A stretch of DNA of 64,000 nucleotides, from positions 62,001 to 126,000 of the forward strand of contig NZ_NFHG01000008.1 in the NCBI RefSeq assembly GCF_002159265.1, in the 5' to 3' direction. Positions 34,940-43,913 of this stretch are shown here, in pieces. This stretch comes from Flavonifractor sp. An82. GTDB taxonomy: Bacteria; Bacillota; Clostridia; Oscillospirales; Oscillospiraceae. Numbering within the stretch: the first letter of the stretch is position 1; every line of letters begins with the position of its first letter. The translations under genes and the position numbers were made by a program. The notes beneath the pieces are model-generated. The model saw only the letters and a list, made by a program, of their open reading frames with translations, did no database searches and was not told the DNA's origin.

Positions 34940-37323
34940 AACACCGTGAAAAGCACCCGCCCAAGCCCCGCTCCAACCGCCGGCCTCGGCCCCTGGAGCT
35001 CTTCACCGGCGGTCTGCTCCTCTTTCTGCTGCTCACCGGCACCCTGTGGGCCTTCTCCTCGGCAGTGGGCCAAAGCCTTCATCCGTTCCTGCTGCTGACC
35101 GGCTGCACCCTGCTGAGCGTGCTGCTCACCCTGCTCTGTGCCCTTCCCACCCGCTGGATGCTGTTCGGCATGGCCGCGGTACTGGGGGCCGCCGGTTTTA
35201 CCGTATGGCGGCTGTTTCCCATCATGCAGCTGGGTGAGATCACCTTCCGCTGCGCAGTGGTCAACACCGTGTGTACCAGCCTGGAGCTGGACGGCTTTAT
35301 CTACCCCATTGCCCAGCTGCCCACCATGGTATGGATCCGCTCTGCCACACTGCTGGCTCTGGTGGTGGCTGCGGTGCTGGGCGTTCTGCTGGCCCTGGCG
35401 GTGATACGGCGGCCTTCCTTTTCCGTATCCTTTCTGCTCACCGTGCCCTTTGTGCTGGCACCCCTGTGCATCTCAGTGACCCCGGCCTGGCTGCCCCTGA
35501 TGGGGCTGATCCTGGGCTGGACCGTCATGGGTCTGGGCTCTCTGGTCCGGCGGCAGGACCGGGCAGGGGCCGCCAAGCTCACCCTGCTCTCTCTCCCGGC
35601 GGCGGCCCTGCTTCTCTTCCTGCTGGGGCTGGCCATGCCCCAGGACAGCTACCAGCGGCCCCGGTGGGCGGACGATGCCCTGGACTCCATCAACAACTGG
35701 GTGACCCACCTGGACGTGACCCTCTTCCACGGAAAGGGACCCTTCGGCTTTGGGTCGGGCGGCTCCTTTGCCGACGCCGACGGCAAGGTGTCTCTGGACG
35801 ACGCCGGACCTCTGGACTTCTCCGGCCGGACGGTGCTGGAGGTGGACACCGACCTGCGGGGCCGGATCTACCTGCGGGGCTTTTCCAGCGCGGTGTACGA
35901 CAGCGATGGCTGGGGGCCTCTGGAGGAAGCGGACTACGATGACCTGGGCATCTTCCATTACCCCATTGGTGAGGTTTCCGGTCAGTTTTCCCTCTCCGAC
36001 CTGTCCAATGCCCTGGACAGCTATCAGCCTATGAACTTCCCCGCTCTGGCTGACCGAAACACCTTCCCTAACAAGCAATATGCTAAGGTCACCGTCCATA
36101 ATGTGGGCGCCGACCCGGGCTATGTATATGTCCCCTATCACATTCTGTCCCAGCCCAACGAGCTCAGCGGCACCAGGTTTATGTACGATTCCTATCTGGC
36201 CCGGGGGGAGGATGTCTGGACCCACACGATATACGTCCAGCCCGGCTGTAATCCCCTGTCCGGGGCGGAGCTGCCGGGGGAGGCCGCCCAGGCCGAGAGC
36301 ACCTATGCCTACTTTGTCTATGACAGCTCCTACATGGCCATTGATGAGGATGCGGTGGACGCTGTCTCCGACGCATTGAACAAGCTGTTCGGAAACCCAG
36401 CCCAGTCGCTGCCCGGCGGGCTGGACAATGAGCATCTTCAGGCCTATTCCAGCTATATTTCCTATGGTCGTTTGAGCGAAGAGGATTCCCGGGGAGCCAT
36501 GCTCAGTCTGGCCGGGATGGTGGGGGACTATTTGTCTCAGCTGGCGGAATATGACCCGGACACCCACGCCACTCCGGAGGGGGAGGACTTTGTGTCCTAC
36601 TTTTTGACCGAAAGCCACCGGGGCTACTGTATGCACTTCGCCTCTGCCGCCACCCTGATGCTGCGTGCCATCGGTATTCCCGCCCGGTACGTCACCGGCT
36701 ATGTGGCCGACGTGCCCCCCTCCGGCCATGTGAATGTCCCCGACTCTGCCGCCCATGCCTGGGTGGAGATCTATATTGACGGCTACGGCTGGGAACCCAT
36801 CGAGGTCACCCCTGCCTATGCCGGCAGCAACCCCGGCCAGAGCGGGACCGCGGAACCCACCCCCACGCCTACCGCGATGCCCACCCCCACTGCCACCCAG
36901 GGTCCTCAGGCCAGCGCCCGGCCTTCCGCCGCTCCTGACGATCCGGATGAGGACGGCCAGGAGGCCGCCCCCCTGGATCTGCGCTTCATCCTGATCCCCC
37001 TGGCCGCTGTGCTGGTGGTGCTGGCCTTCCCCGTCCGCCGCTCTGTGGGCCGGAGCCGCCGGGAGAAGAAATTCCGGCAGGAAAACACCAACCGGGCGGT
37101 TATTGCCGCCTACCTCCACCTGGAGAAGCTGGCGCGCTGGGGCGGTCAGACCCCGGAGGAGGTGGCCGAACTGGCCAAGAAGGCCAAGTTCAGCCCCCAT
37201 ACCCTGACGGAGGAGGAGCGGAGCACCGCCGTGGAGGCTGCCCGCACCATCTCCGCCCAGGTGGACAAGGCCCTGCCCTGGTACAAGCGCTTCTGCTGCC
37301 GCTATATTCTGGGACTCTGTTAA
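34936..37323 (+). CDS. TgpA-like transglutaminase-domain membrane protein
   Basis: A 795-residue protein. It has six or seven N-terminal membrane helices (about 18-240), a large external part with a transglutaminase-like core, a Pro/Thr/Ala linker (about 640-665), one C-terminal helix (about 680-700) and a cytoplasmic DUF4129-like tail. Catalytic Cys lies in GYCMHFASAA (about 565) and His in AHAWVEIYI (about 606). The usual third residue, Asp, is not obvious in PIEVTP. ATG overlaps the DUF58 gene by 4 bases. It probably acts on cell-wall or surface protein substrates. Confidence 0.9.
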   Translation: MKHREKHPPKPRSNRRPRPLELFTGGLLLFLLLTGTLWAFSSAVGQSLHPFLLLTGCTLLSVLLTLLCALPTRWMLFGMAAVLGAAGFTVWRLFPIMQLGEITFRCAVVNTVCTSLELDGFIYPIAQLPTMVWIRSATLLALVVAAVLGVLLALAVIRRPSFSVSFLLTVPFVLAPLCISVTPAWLPLMGLILGWTVMGLGSLVRRQDRAGAAKLTLLSLPAAALLLFLLGLAMPQDSYQRPRWADDALDSINNWVTHLDVTLFHGKGPFGFGSGGSFADADGKVSLDDAGPLDFSGRTVLEVDTDLRGRIYLRGFSSAVYDSDGWGPLEEADYDDLGIFHYPIGEVSGQFSLSDLSNALDSYQPMNFPALADRNTFPNKQYAKVTVHNVGADPGYVYVPYHILSQPNELSGTRFMYDSYLARGEDVWTHTIYVQPGCNPLSGAELPGEAAQAESTYAYFVYDSSYMAIDEDAVDAVSDALNKLFGNPAQSLPGGLDNEHLQAYSSYISYGRLSEEDSRGAMLSLAGMVGDYLSQLAEYDPDTHATPEGEDFVSYFLTESHRGYCMHFASAATLMLRAIGIPARYVTGYVADVPPSGHVNVPDSAAHAWVEIYIDGYGWEPIEVTPAYAGSNPGQSGTAEPTPTPTAMPTPTATQGPQASARPSAAPDDPDEDGQEAAPLDLRFILIPLAAVLVVLAFPVRRSVGRSRREKKFRQENTNRAVIAAYLHLEKLARWGGQTPEEVAELAKKAKFSPHTLTEEERSTAVEAARTISAQVDKALPWYKRFCCRYILGLC

Positions 37324-37326
37324 ACA

Positions 37327-37366
37327 AAACGCGCCCCCGGAGGAAATTCCCTCCGGGGGCGCGTTT
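37327..37366. terminator. Strong bidirectional terminator
   Basis: AAACGCGCCCCCGGAGG (37327-37343) and CCTCCGGGGGCGCGTTT (37350-37366) form a perfect 17-bp stem between two convergent genes. Confidence 0.9.
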
Positions 37367-37367
37367 G

Positions 37368-39275
37368 CTATTGGATCAGGGAAAAGAAGTTTTCCAGCCG
37401 ATCGGCCTTATCAAAGATGTTGTTGTACAGCAGCACCTTGTACTCCTCGATGGCGGCGTCCAGATCGGCAGGCAGAGCCTCGTTCTCTCCGTACCAGTTG
37501 CCCTGGGCGTCCCGGATGCCCACGGTGTTGATGACCGGGGCCACCTCCCGGAGCTGGGACAAAAACTTCTGATATCCTGTCTGAGGCAGGTTGGCAGCCT
37601 CCATCAGCAGGGCAGACAGATAGTTGAGGGAGAGCTCGATGCCCTCCGCTTCCGGGATATCGTAGTTGGCCCACAGGGCAAAGGGCACCATCTGCTTCTT
37701 CTGGGCCAGTTCGGTGTCCGGGTCCTCCCCCAGCACATCGGTGTAGAAGTTGGTGGCCACCTGGGGCTGATGGTCCCCGAAGATGAGGATCATAGTGGGC
37801 TCCTCCACCTGGGAGAAGTAGTTGATGAGATACTCCAGGGCCTGGTCGCTCTGATAGATCAGGGATAAGTACTGATTCACCGTCTGGAAGCGATTCTCCA
37901 ACTCTCCGGTGAGCCACACCTCCCGGGGCAGGTTCTCCCAGGACATCTGGTAGCCGCTGTGGTTCTGCATGGTGACGTTGAAGAGGAACAGGGGCTCCCC
38001 CTCCTCCTTCTCCTCATAGAGCCGGATCAGGTTCTCGTAGTCGCACTGATCGGTGACATAACCCGTCTTTTCATCCCCCCGCATATAGGTACGGTTTTGG
38101 AAGTCGCTCTCAAAGTACACCTCATCAAAGCCGAAGTTGCTGTACACCGAGGGGCGGTTCCAGCCGGAGGAGCGGTAGGGGTGGGCGGCGATGGTGTGGT
38201 AGCCCAGGGCGGACATCTGGCTCACCAGAGTGGGGTCCCCGTCGGAGACATACATCTGGTAGGGCACCGTACCGGCGGGCAGGAAGGCGGTGGTGTTGCC
38301 GGTAAGGAACTCATACTCCGAGTTGGCAGTGGTGCCGCCGAACACCGAGGAGTAGGCGTAGCCCTTGATGGTGTTCTCGGTGAGGGAACGGAGGAAAGGC
38401 ATGGCGTCCATATTGGTCTCCACCCCCGGCAGCACACTGAGGTCAGAGAAGGACTCGTTCATGATGACGATGACATTCACCGGCCGGGTGGTGCCGTCCG
38501 GGTCCACCACGCTCACCGACACGTCGTCGCTGATATTCTCCCCGCCCAGGGCGTTCAGGGTCTCCTCCGAGTAGGTGTCCGGCTTTTCCACCCGCATGTA
38601 TTTCATGCACACGGTAAAATTGAGGAACAGGCCGTTGCCCCGGGTGGTCCACATGGAGGGTTCAATGCCCAACCGCTCCACCATGCTGGTGCCGAAGAAC
38701 ACCGCCAGGAAAACGGCGGTCAGACCCGCTGAGGGAAGGAACACCTTCCAGGAGAACTTCTTCCGGGGCTCCTTGGGCAGGAATTTTATCAGCAGGAAAA
38801 TGACCACCACAACGATCAGGGTGATGAACTGCCGCTGGGACAGGCGGTAGTCGTAGCCCCCCGCCACATTGAGGGCGGTGCCCAGGCAGAGGAAGTCCCC
38901 GGGGAACAGGGTACGCCCCCGGAAGGCGATGAGGTAGTGGTTGACAAAGCCGAAGCCCCAAGTGAAGATCAGGCCCAGCTTGATGGCCCCGCTCCGCCGT
39001 CCCCGCAGGAAGTAGAACACCAGCTCCGCCAGGTAGTACCACACCAGGTTGAGGGCCACCTGGACGGTGCTGAAGCCCCGCCAGGGGTCATTATAGTTGA
39101 GGTACTCCACCATGGTGAAGGAGATGAGGGGCACCACGATGAGCAGCACCATGGTGACCCACCAGTACTGCCGGGGCGTCAGAGGTAGTCTGGGCCACTT
39201 CAACGGAAATCGTTTTTTCTCCGGAAGCCGGGGAGCAGCTTCCGGAGTTTGTGAAGCTTCAATGGAATGACTCAT
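37368..39275 (-). CDS. LTA synthase-family phosphoglycerol/phosphoethanolamine transferase
   Basis: A membrane enzyme of the sulfatase superfamily that transfers glycerol phosphate or a related group onto a lipid or wall polymer outside the cell. A 635-residue protein with five N-terminal membrane helices (about 35-215) and an extracellular sulfatase domain. Metal and nucleophile motifs: VIVIMNESFSDL, FGGTTANSEYEFLTG (nucleophile Thr expected here), IAAHPYRSSGWNR and IFGDHQPQ. It stands alone with its own promoter. The exact product cannot be told from sequence. Confidence 0.85.
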   Translation of the reverse strand: MSHSIEASQTPEAAPRLPEKKRFPLKWPRLPLTPRQYWWVTMVLLIVVPLISFTMVEYLNYNDPWRGFSTVQVALNLVWYYLAELVFYFLRGRRSGAIKLGLIFTWGFGFVNHYLIAFRGRTLFPGDFLCLGTALNVAGGYDYRLSQRQFITLIVVVVIFLLIKFLPKEPRKKFSWKVFLPSAGLTAVFLAVFFGTSMVERLGIEPSMWTTRGNGLFLNFTVCMKYMRVEKPDTYSEETLNALGGENISDDVSVSVVDPDGTTRPVNVIVIMNESFSDLSVLPGVETNMDAMPFLRSLTENTIKGYAYSSVFGGTTANSEYEFLTGNTTAFLPAGTVPYQMYVSDGDPTLVSQMSALGYHTIAAHPYRSSGWNRPSVYSNFGFDEVYFESDFQNRTYMRGDEKTGYVTDQCDYENLIRLYEEKEEGEPLFLFNVTMQNHSGYQMSWENLPREVWLTGELENRFQTVNQYLSLIYQSDQALEYLINYFSQVEEPTMILIFGDHQPQVATNFYTDVLGEDPDTELAQKKQMVPFALWANYDIPEAEGIELSLNYLSALLMEAANLPQTGYQKFLSQLREVAPVINTVGIRDAQGNWYGENEALPADLDAAIEEYKVLLYNNIFDKADRLENFFSLIQ

Positions 39276-39312
39276 GTTTTTACGCTGCCTTTACCAAAAA
39301 TGTATGGTTCCC

Positions 39313-39340
39313 ATTTTATCACAAAAAGGCGAAAGCGCAA
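39313..39340 (-). promoter_or_regulatory. Candidate promoter of the LTA synthase-like gene
   Basis: On the minus strand: TTGCGC (39340-39335), a 16-bp spacer and TAAAAT (39318-39313). It overlaps the terminator hairpin of the preceding ABC operon. Confidence 0.45.
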
Positions 39341-39355
39341 CGCGCTTTCGCCTTT
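39325..39355 (-). terminator. Terminator of the NitT/TauT-type ABC operon
   Basis: AAAGGCGAAAGCGC (39325-39338) and GCGCTTTCGCCTTT (39342-39355) form a perfect 14-bp stem. On the minus strand it is followed by TTGTG, downstream of the ATP-binding gene. Confidence 0.8.
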
Positions 39356-39396
39356 GTTCACAAAACCTTTGTAACTCTGAAAGCAAGCTGAACCTC

Positions 39397-39972
39397 CTAA
39401 ACCCGGCACAGAGGCGGGCCGGACAGCTCCACCACCCGGTCGCACAGGGCCACGATTTCCGCCTCGTGGCTGGACAGTACCACCGGCACCCCCAGCTGAC
39501 GCACCCGGTCCAGGATACGCGCCGCCCGGGGGGTGTCCACCCCGGTGAAGGGCTCGTCCAGCAGAAAGAGCCCCCCGCCGCAGGCCAGGGTACGGGCCAG
39601 AGCCAATCTCCGGCCCATGCCGCCGGACAGGGCGGCGGGATGGGTCTTCTCCTCCCCCTCCAGCTCCGCCAGGGCCAGCCAGCGCTCCGCCTCCCCCCGG
39701 CGGCTCCGGGGAAGCACGTCGGTGATATGCTGCTCCGCCGTCCGCCAGGGCAGCAGCCGGTTCTCCTGGAAGAGGATGACCGGCGGCGTGGGAGCGGTCA
39801 CCGCGCCCCCCTCCACCGGCTGGAGTCCCGCCAGCACCCGCAGCAGAGTAGTCTTGCCGCAGCCCGACGGACCGGACAGGGCGGTGATCCCCTTCGCCGG
39901 CAGCTCCAGGGAGAATCGGTCCAATACCGTCTTTTCTTCAAAACGGACGGTAATATCTTTTACGGATATCAC
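39397..39972 (-). CDS. ABC transporter ATP-binding protein (NitT/TauT family)
   Basis: A 191-residue ATPase, short for the family. Walker [14 protein letters not shown]-loop [11 protein letters not shown], signature [16 protein letters not shown] and Walker [11 protein letters not shown] are all intact, and the switch His is in VVLSSHEAE. It energises import by the permease and lipoprotein encoded upstream. ATG overlaps the permease stop by 4 bases. Confidence 0.9.
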   Translation of the reverse strand: MISVKDITVRFEEKTVLDRFSLELPAKGITALSGPSGCGKTTLLRVLAGLQPVEGGAVTAPTPPVILFQENRLLPWRTAEQHITDVLPRSRRGEAERWLALAELEGEEKTHPAALSGGMGRRLALARTLACGGGLFLLDEPFTGVDTPRAARILDRVRQLGVPVVLSSHEAEIVALCDRVVELSGPPLCRV

Positions 39973-40763
39973 GTTTTACCCCCTCCCAGCCGCCGGAACA
40001 GGAAGCCCAGCACATATTCCAGCAGAAAGCTCAGCACAATGACCACCGCCGTCCAGGCAAAGAGGTCGGGGGTCTCCAGGGTGATCTTGGCCCGGTACAG
40101 CTGGGTGCCGATGGCCAGCTTGGGCTGGCACAGCACCTCGGCGGCCACCCCGGCCTTCCAGGCCAGACCCAGGCCGGTGGCGCAGCCGCTGGCAAAGTAG
40201 GGCAGCACCGAGGGCAGGTAGACCAGCCGAAAGGTCCTGCCCCGTCCGAAGCGGTAGGCTCGGGCGGCCTCCAGCAGCAGGGGGTCGGTCTGGGCCACTC
40301 CCTTGCTGACGTTGCCCCACAGCACCGGCAGCACCATCAGCCCGGACACGATGGCGGGCACCCAGCCGGAGGAGGGGGCCCACAGCAGCACCAGCACGAT
40401 AAAGGAGGCCACCGGGATGGCCCGGATTACCTTCACCGCCGGGGTAAGCACCCAGTCCGCGCACCGCAGGGCGGAGGTGGCCGCCGCCACCGCCGCACCT
40501 GCCGCCGCGCCTACGGCGAAACCGGCAAAGATGCGCCCCAGGGTGACCGCCGCCGCCTGCCAGAAGGCAGGCTGGACCGCCAGCAGCCGCAGCCGCTCCG
40601 CCACCAGCATGGGATAGGGCAGCAGCAGGGCCCCGTGGCCGTTGGTGCGCAGGTCCACCAAAAAGGCCGCAAGCTGCCAAACCCCCAGCCAGAAGGCCAG
40701 GGGTATGACAGCTCGCAGTAATTTATTTTGTTTGAAATTACGGGATGTAGTAGAAGGCGTCAT
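39969..40763 (-). CDS. ABC transporter permease (NitT/TauT family)
   Basis: A 264-residue permease with about six membrane helices. The EAA-type coupling motif [23 protein letters not shown] faces the ATPase. ATG 40763 lies inside the 3' end of the substrate-binding gene (26-base overlap). A longer frame to 40814 adds residues unlike the family. The start is less certain than for its neighbours. Confidence 0.85.
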   Translation of the reverse strand: MTPSTTSRNFKQNKLLRAVIPLAFWLGVWQLAAFLVDLRTNGHGALLLPYPMLVAERLRLLAVQPAFWQAAAVTLGRIFAGFAVGAAAGAAVAAATSALRCADWVLTPAVKVIRAIPVASFIVLVLLWAPSSGWVPAIVSGLMVLPVLWGNVSKGVAQTDPLLLEAARAYRFGRGRTFRLVYLPSVLPYFASGCATGLGLAWKAGVAAEVLCQPKLAIGTQLYRAKITLETPDLFAWTAVVIVLSFLLEYVLGFLFRRLGGGKT

Positions 40764-41769
40764 CGGGGATGGAACCTCCGATCGAAGTGGGGTCGGCGGC
40801 AAAGAGCACCTCATAGTAGCTGGAGATGGACTTCAGGTCCTCACCGGCGGTGAAGATCATGTTGGCCTGGGGGATGGCGGCGGTAGCGATGGCGGCCTTG
40901 GGCACGATGCCGTACTCCTCGATGAGCTGTCCGCCCTCCTCCGGGTTGTCCTTGATATAGTTGATGGAGGCCTCATACTCGGTGAGGAAAGCCTCAACCG
41001 CCTCGGGATGCTCCTGGGCAAATTCGGTGCGCACCACCACGCAGCCCATGGTGAAGGTGCCGGAGGCCCCCGACTCGGTCCAGGCGTCGCTCAGGTCGAT
41101 GGCGTCCCGCACGTCGCTGTTCTGCATGAGCACGGTGGTGGCGGCGGGAACGGGGAGCATGCACAGGTCGATCTCACCGGAGGCCATCAGGGAGGTGACC
41201 TCCTCGCTGGTCTTCCACTGGATATCCACGTCGGTATCGGGGTCCAGACCATTCTGGGTCAGCAGGTAGTCCAGCACAAACTCGGTGTTGGTGCCCTGGT
41301 TGATGGCGTAGATGGTCTTGCCGGACAGGTCGGCCAGGGAGTGGACGGTGTCGCCGTTCTCCAGGATGTGGAGCACACCCAGGGTATTGAGGGCCAGCAG
41401 CTGGATGCTGCCGGTCTTGTTGTACAGGTTGGCGGCCACATTGGTGGGCAGAGCGGCAATGTCCAGCTCACCGCTGTTCAGCTTGGGTACGATATCGGTG
41501 GAGGGATCGGAGCCCATGGTGACGTTGTAGTGGTTCACGGTCTCCCCGGCGTCATTGTCAGAGAGCAGCTTGGCTGCGCCCATGCCGGTGGGGCCGTTGA
41601 GCAGGCCCAGGTTGATGTCGGTCCCCTCCGCAGCGGGGGTCTCGCTCTCCACCACGGGGGTGGTCTCGGCGGGCGGGGTGCTCTCCTGGGTATCGGTATT
41701 GGATGCGCAGGCGGCAAGGCCCAGCGCCAGGGCCACAGTCAGGCCCAGTGCAAGCAGTTTCTTCTTCAT
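40738..41769 (-). CDS. ABC transporter substrate-binding lipoprotein (NitT/TauT/SsuA type)
   Basis: A 343-residue lipoprotein. Signal peptide and lipobox LGLAACASN (Cys about 21) precede a Thr/Pro-rich spacer and a two-lobed NMT1-like domain (about 45-343). It probably captures a small anion or pyrimidine-type ligand outside the membrane. The ligand is not readable: homologues bind taurine, nitrate, sulfonates or thiamine precursors. No TPP riboswitch is visible upstream. AAAGGA precedes the ATG. Confidence 0.88.
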   Translation of the reverse strand: MKKKLLALGLTVALALGLAACASNTDTQESTPPAETTPVVESETPAAEGTDINLGLLNGPTGMGAAKLLSDNDAGETVNHYNVTMGSDPSTDIVPKLNSGELDIAALPTNVAANLYNKTGSIQLLALNTLGVLHILENGDTVHSLADLSGKTIYAINQGTNTEFVLDYLLTQNGLDPDTDVDIQWKTSEEVTSLMASGEIDLCMLPVPAATTVLMQNSDVRDAIDLSDAWTESGASGTFTMGCVVVRTEFAQEHPEAVEAFLTEYEASINYIKDNPEEGGQLIEEYGIVPKAAIATAAIPQANMIFTAGEDLKSISSYYEVLFAADPTSIGGSIPDDAFYYIP

Positions 41770-41825
41770 GGTATCTCGTTCCTTTCTAGACCACCGAAGG
41801 GTTTTCCCTTCATACGGTCCAGTTC

Positions 41826-41853
41826 AGTGTACCATGTCTCCTGAAAATGTCAA
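41826..41853 (-). promoter_or_regulatory. Sigma-A promoter of the NitT/TauT-type operon
   Basis: On the minus strand: TTGACA (41853-41848), a 16-bp spacer and TACACT (41831-41826), 57 bp before the lipoprotein start. Confidence 0.75.
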
Positions 41854-41935
41854 CAGGCAATTTCCCCAATTTCACCCCGTCCGGACCCGCAGAACTCCAA
41901 ATGCATAGGATGGAGGGCATAAAGGAGGTATTTCT

Positions 41936-42244
41936 ATGAGCCAACCCACCTGTCAGAAAAACCGGGATTTGGAGGCCCAGCGCCGGGCGGCCGCTATCCT
42001 GGCCCAGAGCCACCAGGAGCCCCCGCTGCCCCAGGAGCCGGCCATGAAGCGCTACGTCCACCCCATCCCCTGCTGGGGCGGCTGCCCCTGGCCCGCCCAG
42101 AGCCAAGAGCACGGCCAGAGCATGGACCGGGTACTGGAGGAGCTGACCCGCCAGAATCAGCTGCTGGTGGAGCTGCTGGGGGCGGTCAACGCCCTCACCG
42201 CCGCCACCCTCAGCATCCGCAGCCGGTTCGTGGGGGAGGAATAG
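41936..42244 (+). CDS. Small uncharacterised protein with a Cys/Trp-rich motif
   Basis: A 102-residue soluble protein with an excellent AAAGGAGG upstream of ATG. Residues about 38-55 hold YVHPIPCWGGCPWPAQS, and the C-terminal half (about 60-95) is a predicted helix with leucine spacing (VLEELTRQNQLLVELLGAVNALTAATL) that could form a coiled coil. No family recognised. It stands alone between the ABC operon and the LCP gene. Confidence 0.6.
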   Translation: MSQPTCQKNRDLEAQRRAAAILAQSHQEPPLPQEPAMKRYVHPIPCWGGCPWPAQSQEHGQSMDRVLEELTRQNQLLVELLGAVNALTAATLSIRSRFVGEE

Positions 42245-42285
42245 GTCGTTTCCTGTCAAAAAACAAAATCTTAAGAAACTTTAGC

Positions 42286-42314
42286 TTGTAGGCTGCCGTC
42301 TAATTGGATATAAT
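42286..42314 (+). promoter_or_regulatory. Sigma-A promoter of the LCP gene
   Basis: TTGTAG (42286-42291), a 17-bp spacer and TATAAT (42309-42314), 68 bp before the start codon. Confidence 0.75.
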
Positions 42315-42382
42315 GCGGTCAATTCCAACCGCCAAGCCCTTACATATCATATCAATGCTACCAAAGAAAGGCGTGGTCTCCC

Positions 42383-43480
42383 GTGGCCAAAAGGCTTACA
42401 AAGAGAGAAAAGGTCCGTCTGTCCCCCGGCCAGCAGGTGCTCCGGGTGCTGTTTATCATCCTGGTGATCCTGTCCTCCCTGGTGGTGGTGGGATACACCG
42501 CCTTCCGACTGATGGCCCAGCCCCCCAAGATCGCCCTGGAGGAGACCCCGCCCCCGGCGGAGAGCGCCGGGCTGTCCACCGATTCCCCGGAGCCCGTACA
42601 GAGCGAGACATCCTCCCGGCAGCGGAAGGAGTACACCTACACCTTCCTGCTGTGCGCCAGCGACCAGGCCAGCGGCAACGTGGACACCATGATCGTGGCT
42701 ACCTACGACACGGTGAATCAGACCATCGCCATGGCCTCCATCCCCCGGGACACCCTGATCGAGGGGGTCTCCGGCAAGGGAAAGCATTTCTACAAGCTGT
42801 GCAGCATGTACCCCTACAACGGCATCGACGCTCTGAAGGAAGAGGTCCGCAAAATCGTAGGCTTCCCCATCGACTTCTATGTGAAGGTCAACACCAAGGG
42901 CTTTGTGAAGCTGGTGGATGCGGTGGGGGGCGTCAACTTCAACGTGCCCGTCCACATGGCCTATGACGACCCCGCCCAGAACCTGCACATCCACTTCGAG
43001 CCGGGGATGCAGTACCTCACCGGCACCGACGCGCTGAAGGTGGTACGCTGCCGGAAAAATTCCGACGGCAAGGGCGTCTATCCCCATAACATCTACGACG
43101 CCTACCCCGACGCCGACATCGGCCGCACCAAGACCCAGCGGGAACTGATCATGGCGGTGCTGAAGAAGGCCATCTCCCAGCCCCTGAACCTGCCCACCTA
43201 CTACGATATTTTCATGGAGAACGTGGAGACCGACCTGAAAGTCACCGACCTGGCCTACTTTGCCGACAAGGGCCTGAGCTTTGACTTTGACAACGTGACC
43301 GCTACCTCCCTGCCGGGGGACGGCACGGTTAAGTACAAGGGCGTGGACTGGTGCTATGAGCTCTACCCCGATAAGGTGCTGGACATCGTCAACACCTCCG
43401 GCCTCAACCCCTACACCACCGACATCACCGCCGACATGCTGAACATCACCCAGAGCGGCACCGCCAAGCGATACGATTGA
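42383..43480 (+). CDS. LytR-CpsA-Psr (LCP) family wall-polymer ligase
   Basis: Attaches teichoic acid or other glycopolymers from undecaprenyl carriers to peptidoglycan outside the membrane. A 365-residue protein: a cytoplasmic basic start, one membrane helix (about 19-42) and the LCP domain (about 85-345). The latter has DTMIVATYDTVNQTIAMASIPRDTLI (Asp and Arg of the lipid-phosphate site) and GRTKTQRELIMAVLKKA. Start is GTG 42383 with AAAGG 11 bases upstream. Confidence 0.92.
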   Translation: MAKRLTKREKVRLSPGQQVLRVLFIILVILSSLVVVGYTAFRLMAQPPKIALEETPPPAESAGLSTDSPEPVQSETSSRQRKEYTYTFLLCASDQASGNVDTMIVATYDTVNQTIAMASIPRDTLIEGVSGKGKHFYKLCSMYPYNGIDALKEEVRKIVGFPIDFYVKVNTKGFVKLVDAVGGVNFNVPVHMAYDDPAQNLHIHFEPGMQYLTGTDALKVVRCRKNSDGKGVYPHNIYDAYPDADIGRTKTQRELIMAVLKKAISQPLNLPTYYDIFMENVETDLKVTDLAYFADKGLSFDFDNVTATSLPGDGTVKYKGVDWCYELYPDKVLDIVNTSGLNPYTTDITADMLNITQSGTAKRYD

Positions 43481-43482
43481 GC

Positions 43483-43512
43483 AAAAAAGGACGCCTTTCG
43501 GCGTCCTTTTTT
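43483..43512 (+). terminator. Terminator of the LCP gene
   Basis: AAAAAAGGACGCC (43483-43495) and GGCGTCCTTTTTT (43500-43512) form a 13-bp stem ending in T residues, directly after the stop codon. Confidence 0.9.
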
Positions 43513-43692
43513 AATAGCCTCGCAGAGTTCGCGCCCGCAGGCGCGAAAAAAGTCCAGTTCGTTTTCAGCCGCGACAAGTGCGTGGCTGAAAACACTTCTC
43601 AGCCCGCAAGTGTGGACTCTGGCCGCTTACAGCGGACAAAGTCTGCGCGCGGCGGGCTGCAGCTCTTTCAAAAAAGTGCTTTGTCACTTTTT
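43513..43692. repeat. Hairpin-rich spacer
   Basis: Contains TTCGCGCC/GGCGCGAA (around 43528-43547), GTTTTCAGCC/GGCTGAAAAC (around 43561-43593) and AAAAAAGTG/CACTTTTTT (43672-43694). No coding frame is supported. It resembles the other palindrome-rich blocks in this window in style, not clearly in sequence. Confidence 0.45.
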
Positions 43693-43695
43693 TGA

Positions 43696-43887
43696 TTAGA
43701 CAAACTCGTAATCCACGAATTTGTCCTCACCCTGCTTGTTGTCCTTGGTCTCGCCCACAAAAGTGCCCATCACGTGGCAGTCGGGGCAGAAGCCAAACTC
43801 GGGCTCAGAGGCAAACTCCAGCTCATAGCGGTACTTCTTGCCGCACTGCGGGCACTCGTAAAAGAAATAGTAGGTTCCCCAGGTCAT
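43696..43887 (-). CDS. Small zinc-ribbon protein
   Basis: A 63-residue protein with two CxxC knuckles, CPQCG (12-15) and CPDC (34-37), spaced as a single zinc ribbon, followed by an acidic tail ending DYEFV. GAGGAAG precedes the ATG. Function unknown. It probably binds nucleic acid or protein rather than acting as an enzyme. It lies 26 bp downstream of the amidase gene. Confidence 0.75.
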   Translation of the reverse strand: MTWGTYYFFYECPQCGKKYRYELEFASEPEFGFCPDCHVMGTFVGETKDNKQGEDKFVDYEFV

Positions 43888-43913
43888 TTTTTACTTCCTC
43901 CTCTTGTTTCCTG

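Noticed and set aside
41000-41800. Naming the NitT/TauT importer as taurine or thiamine-precursor specific
   Set aside because: Ligand residues cannot be read by eye and no TPP riboswitch is present upstream.
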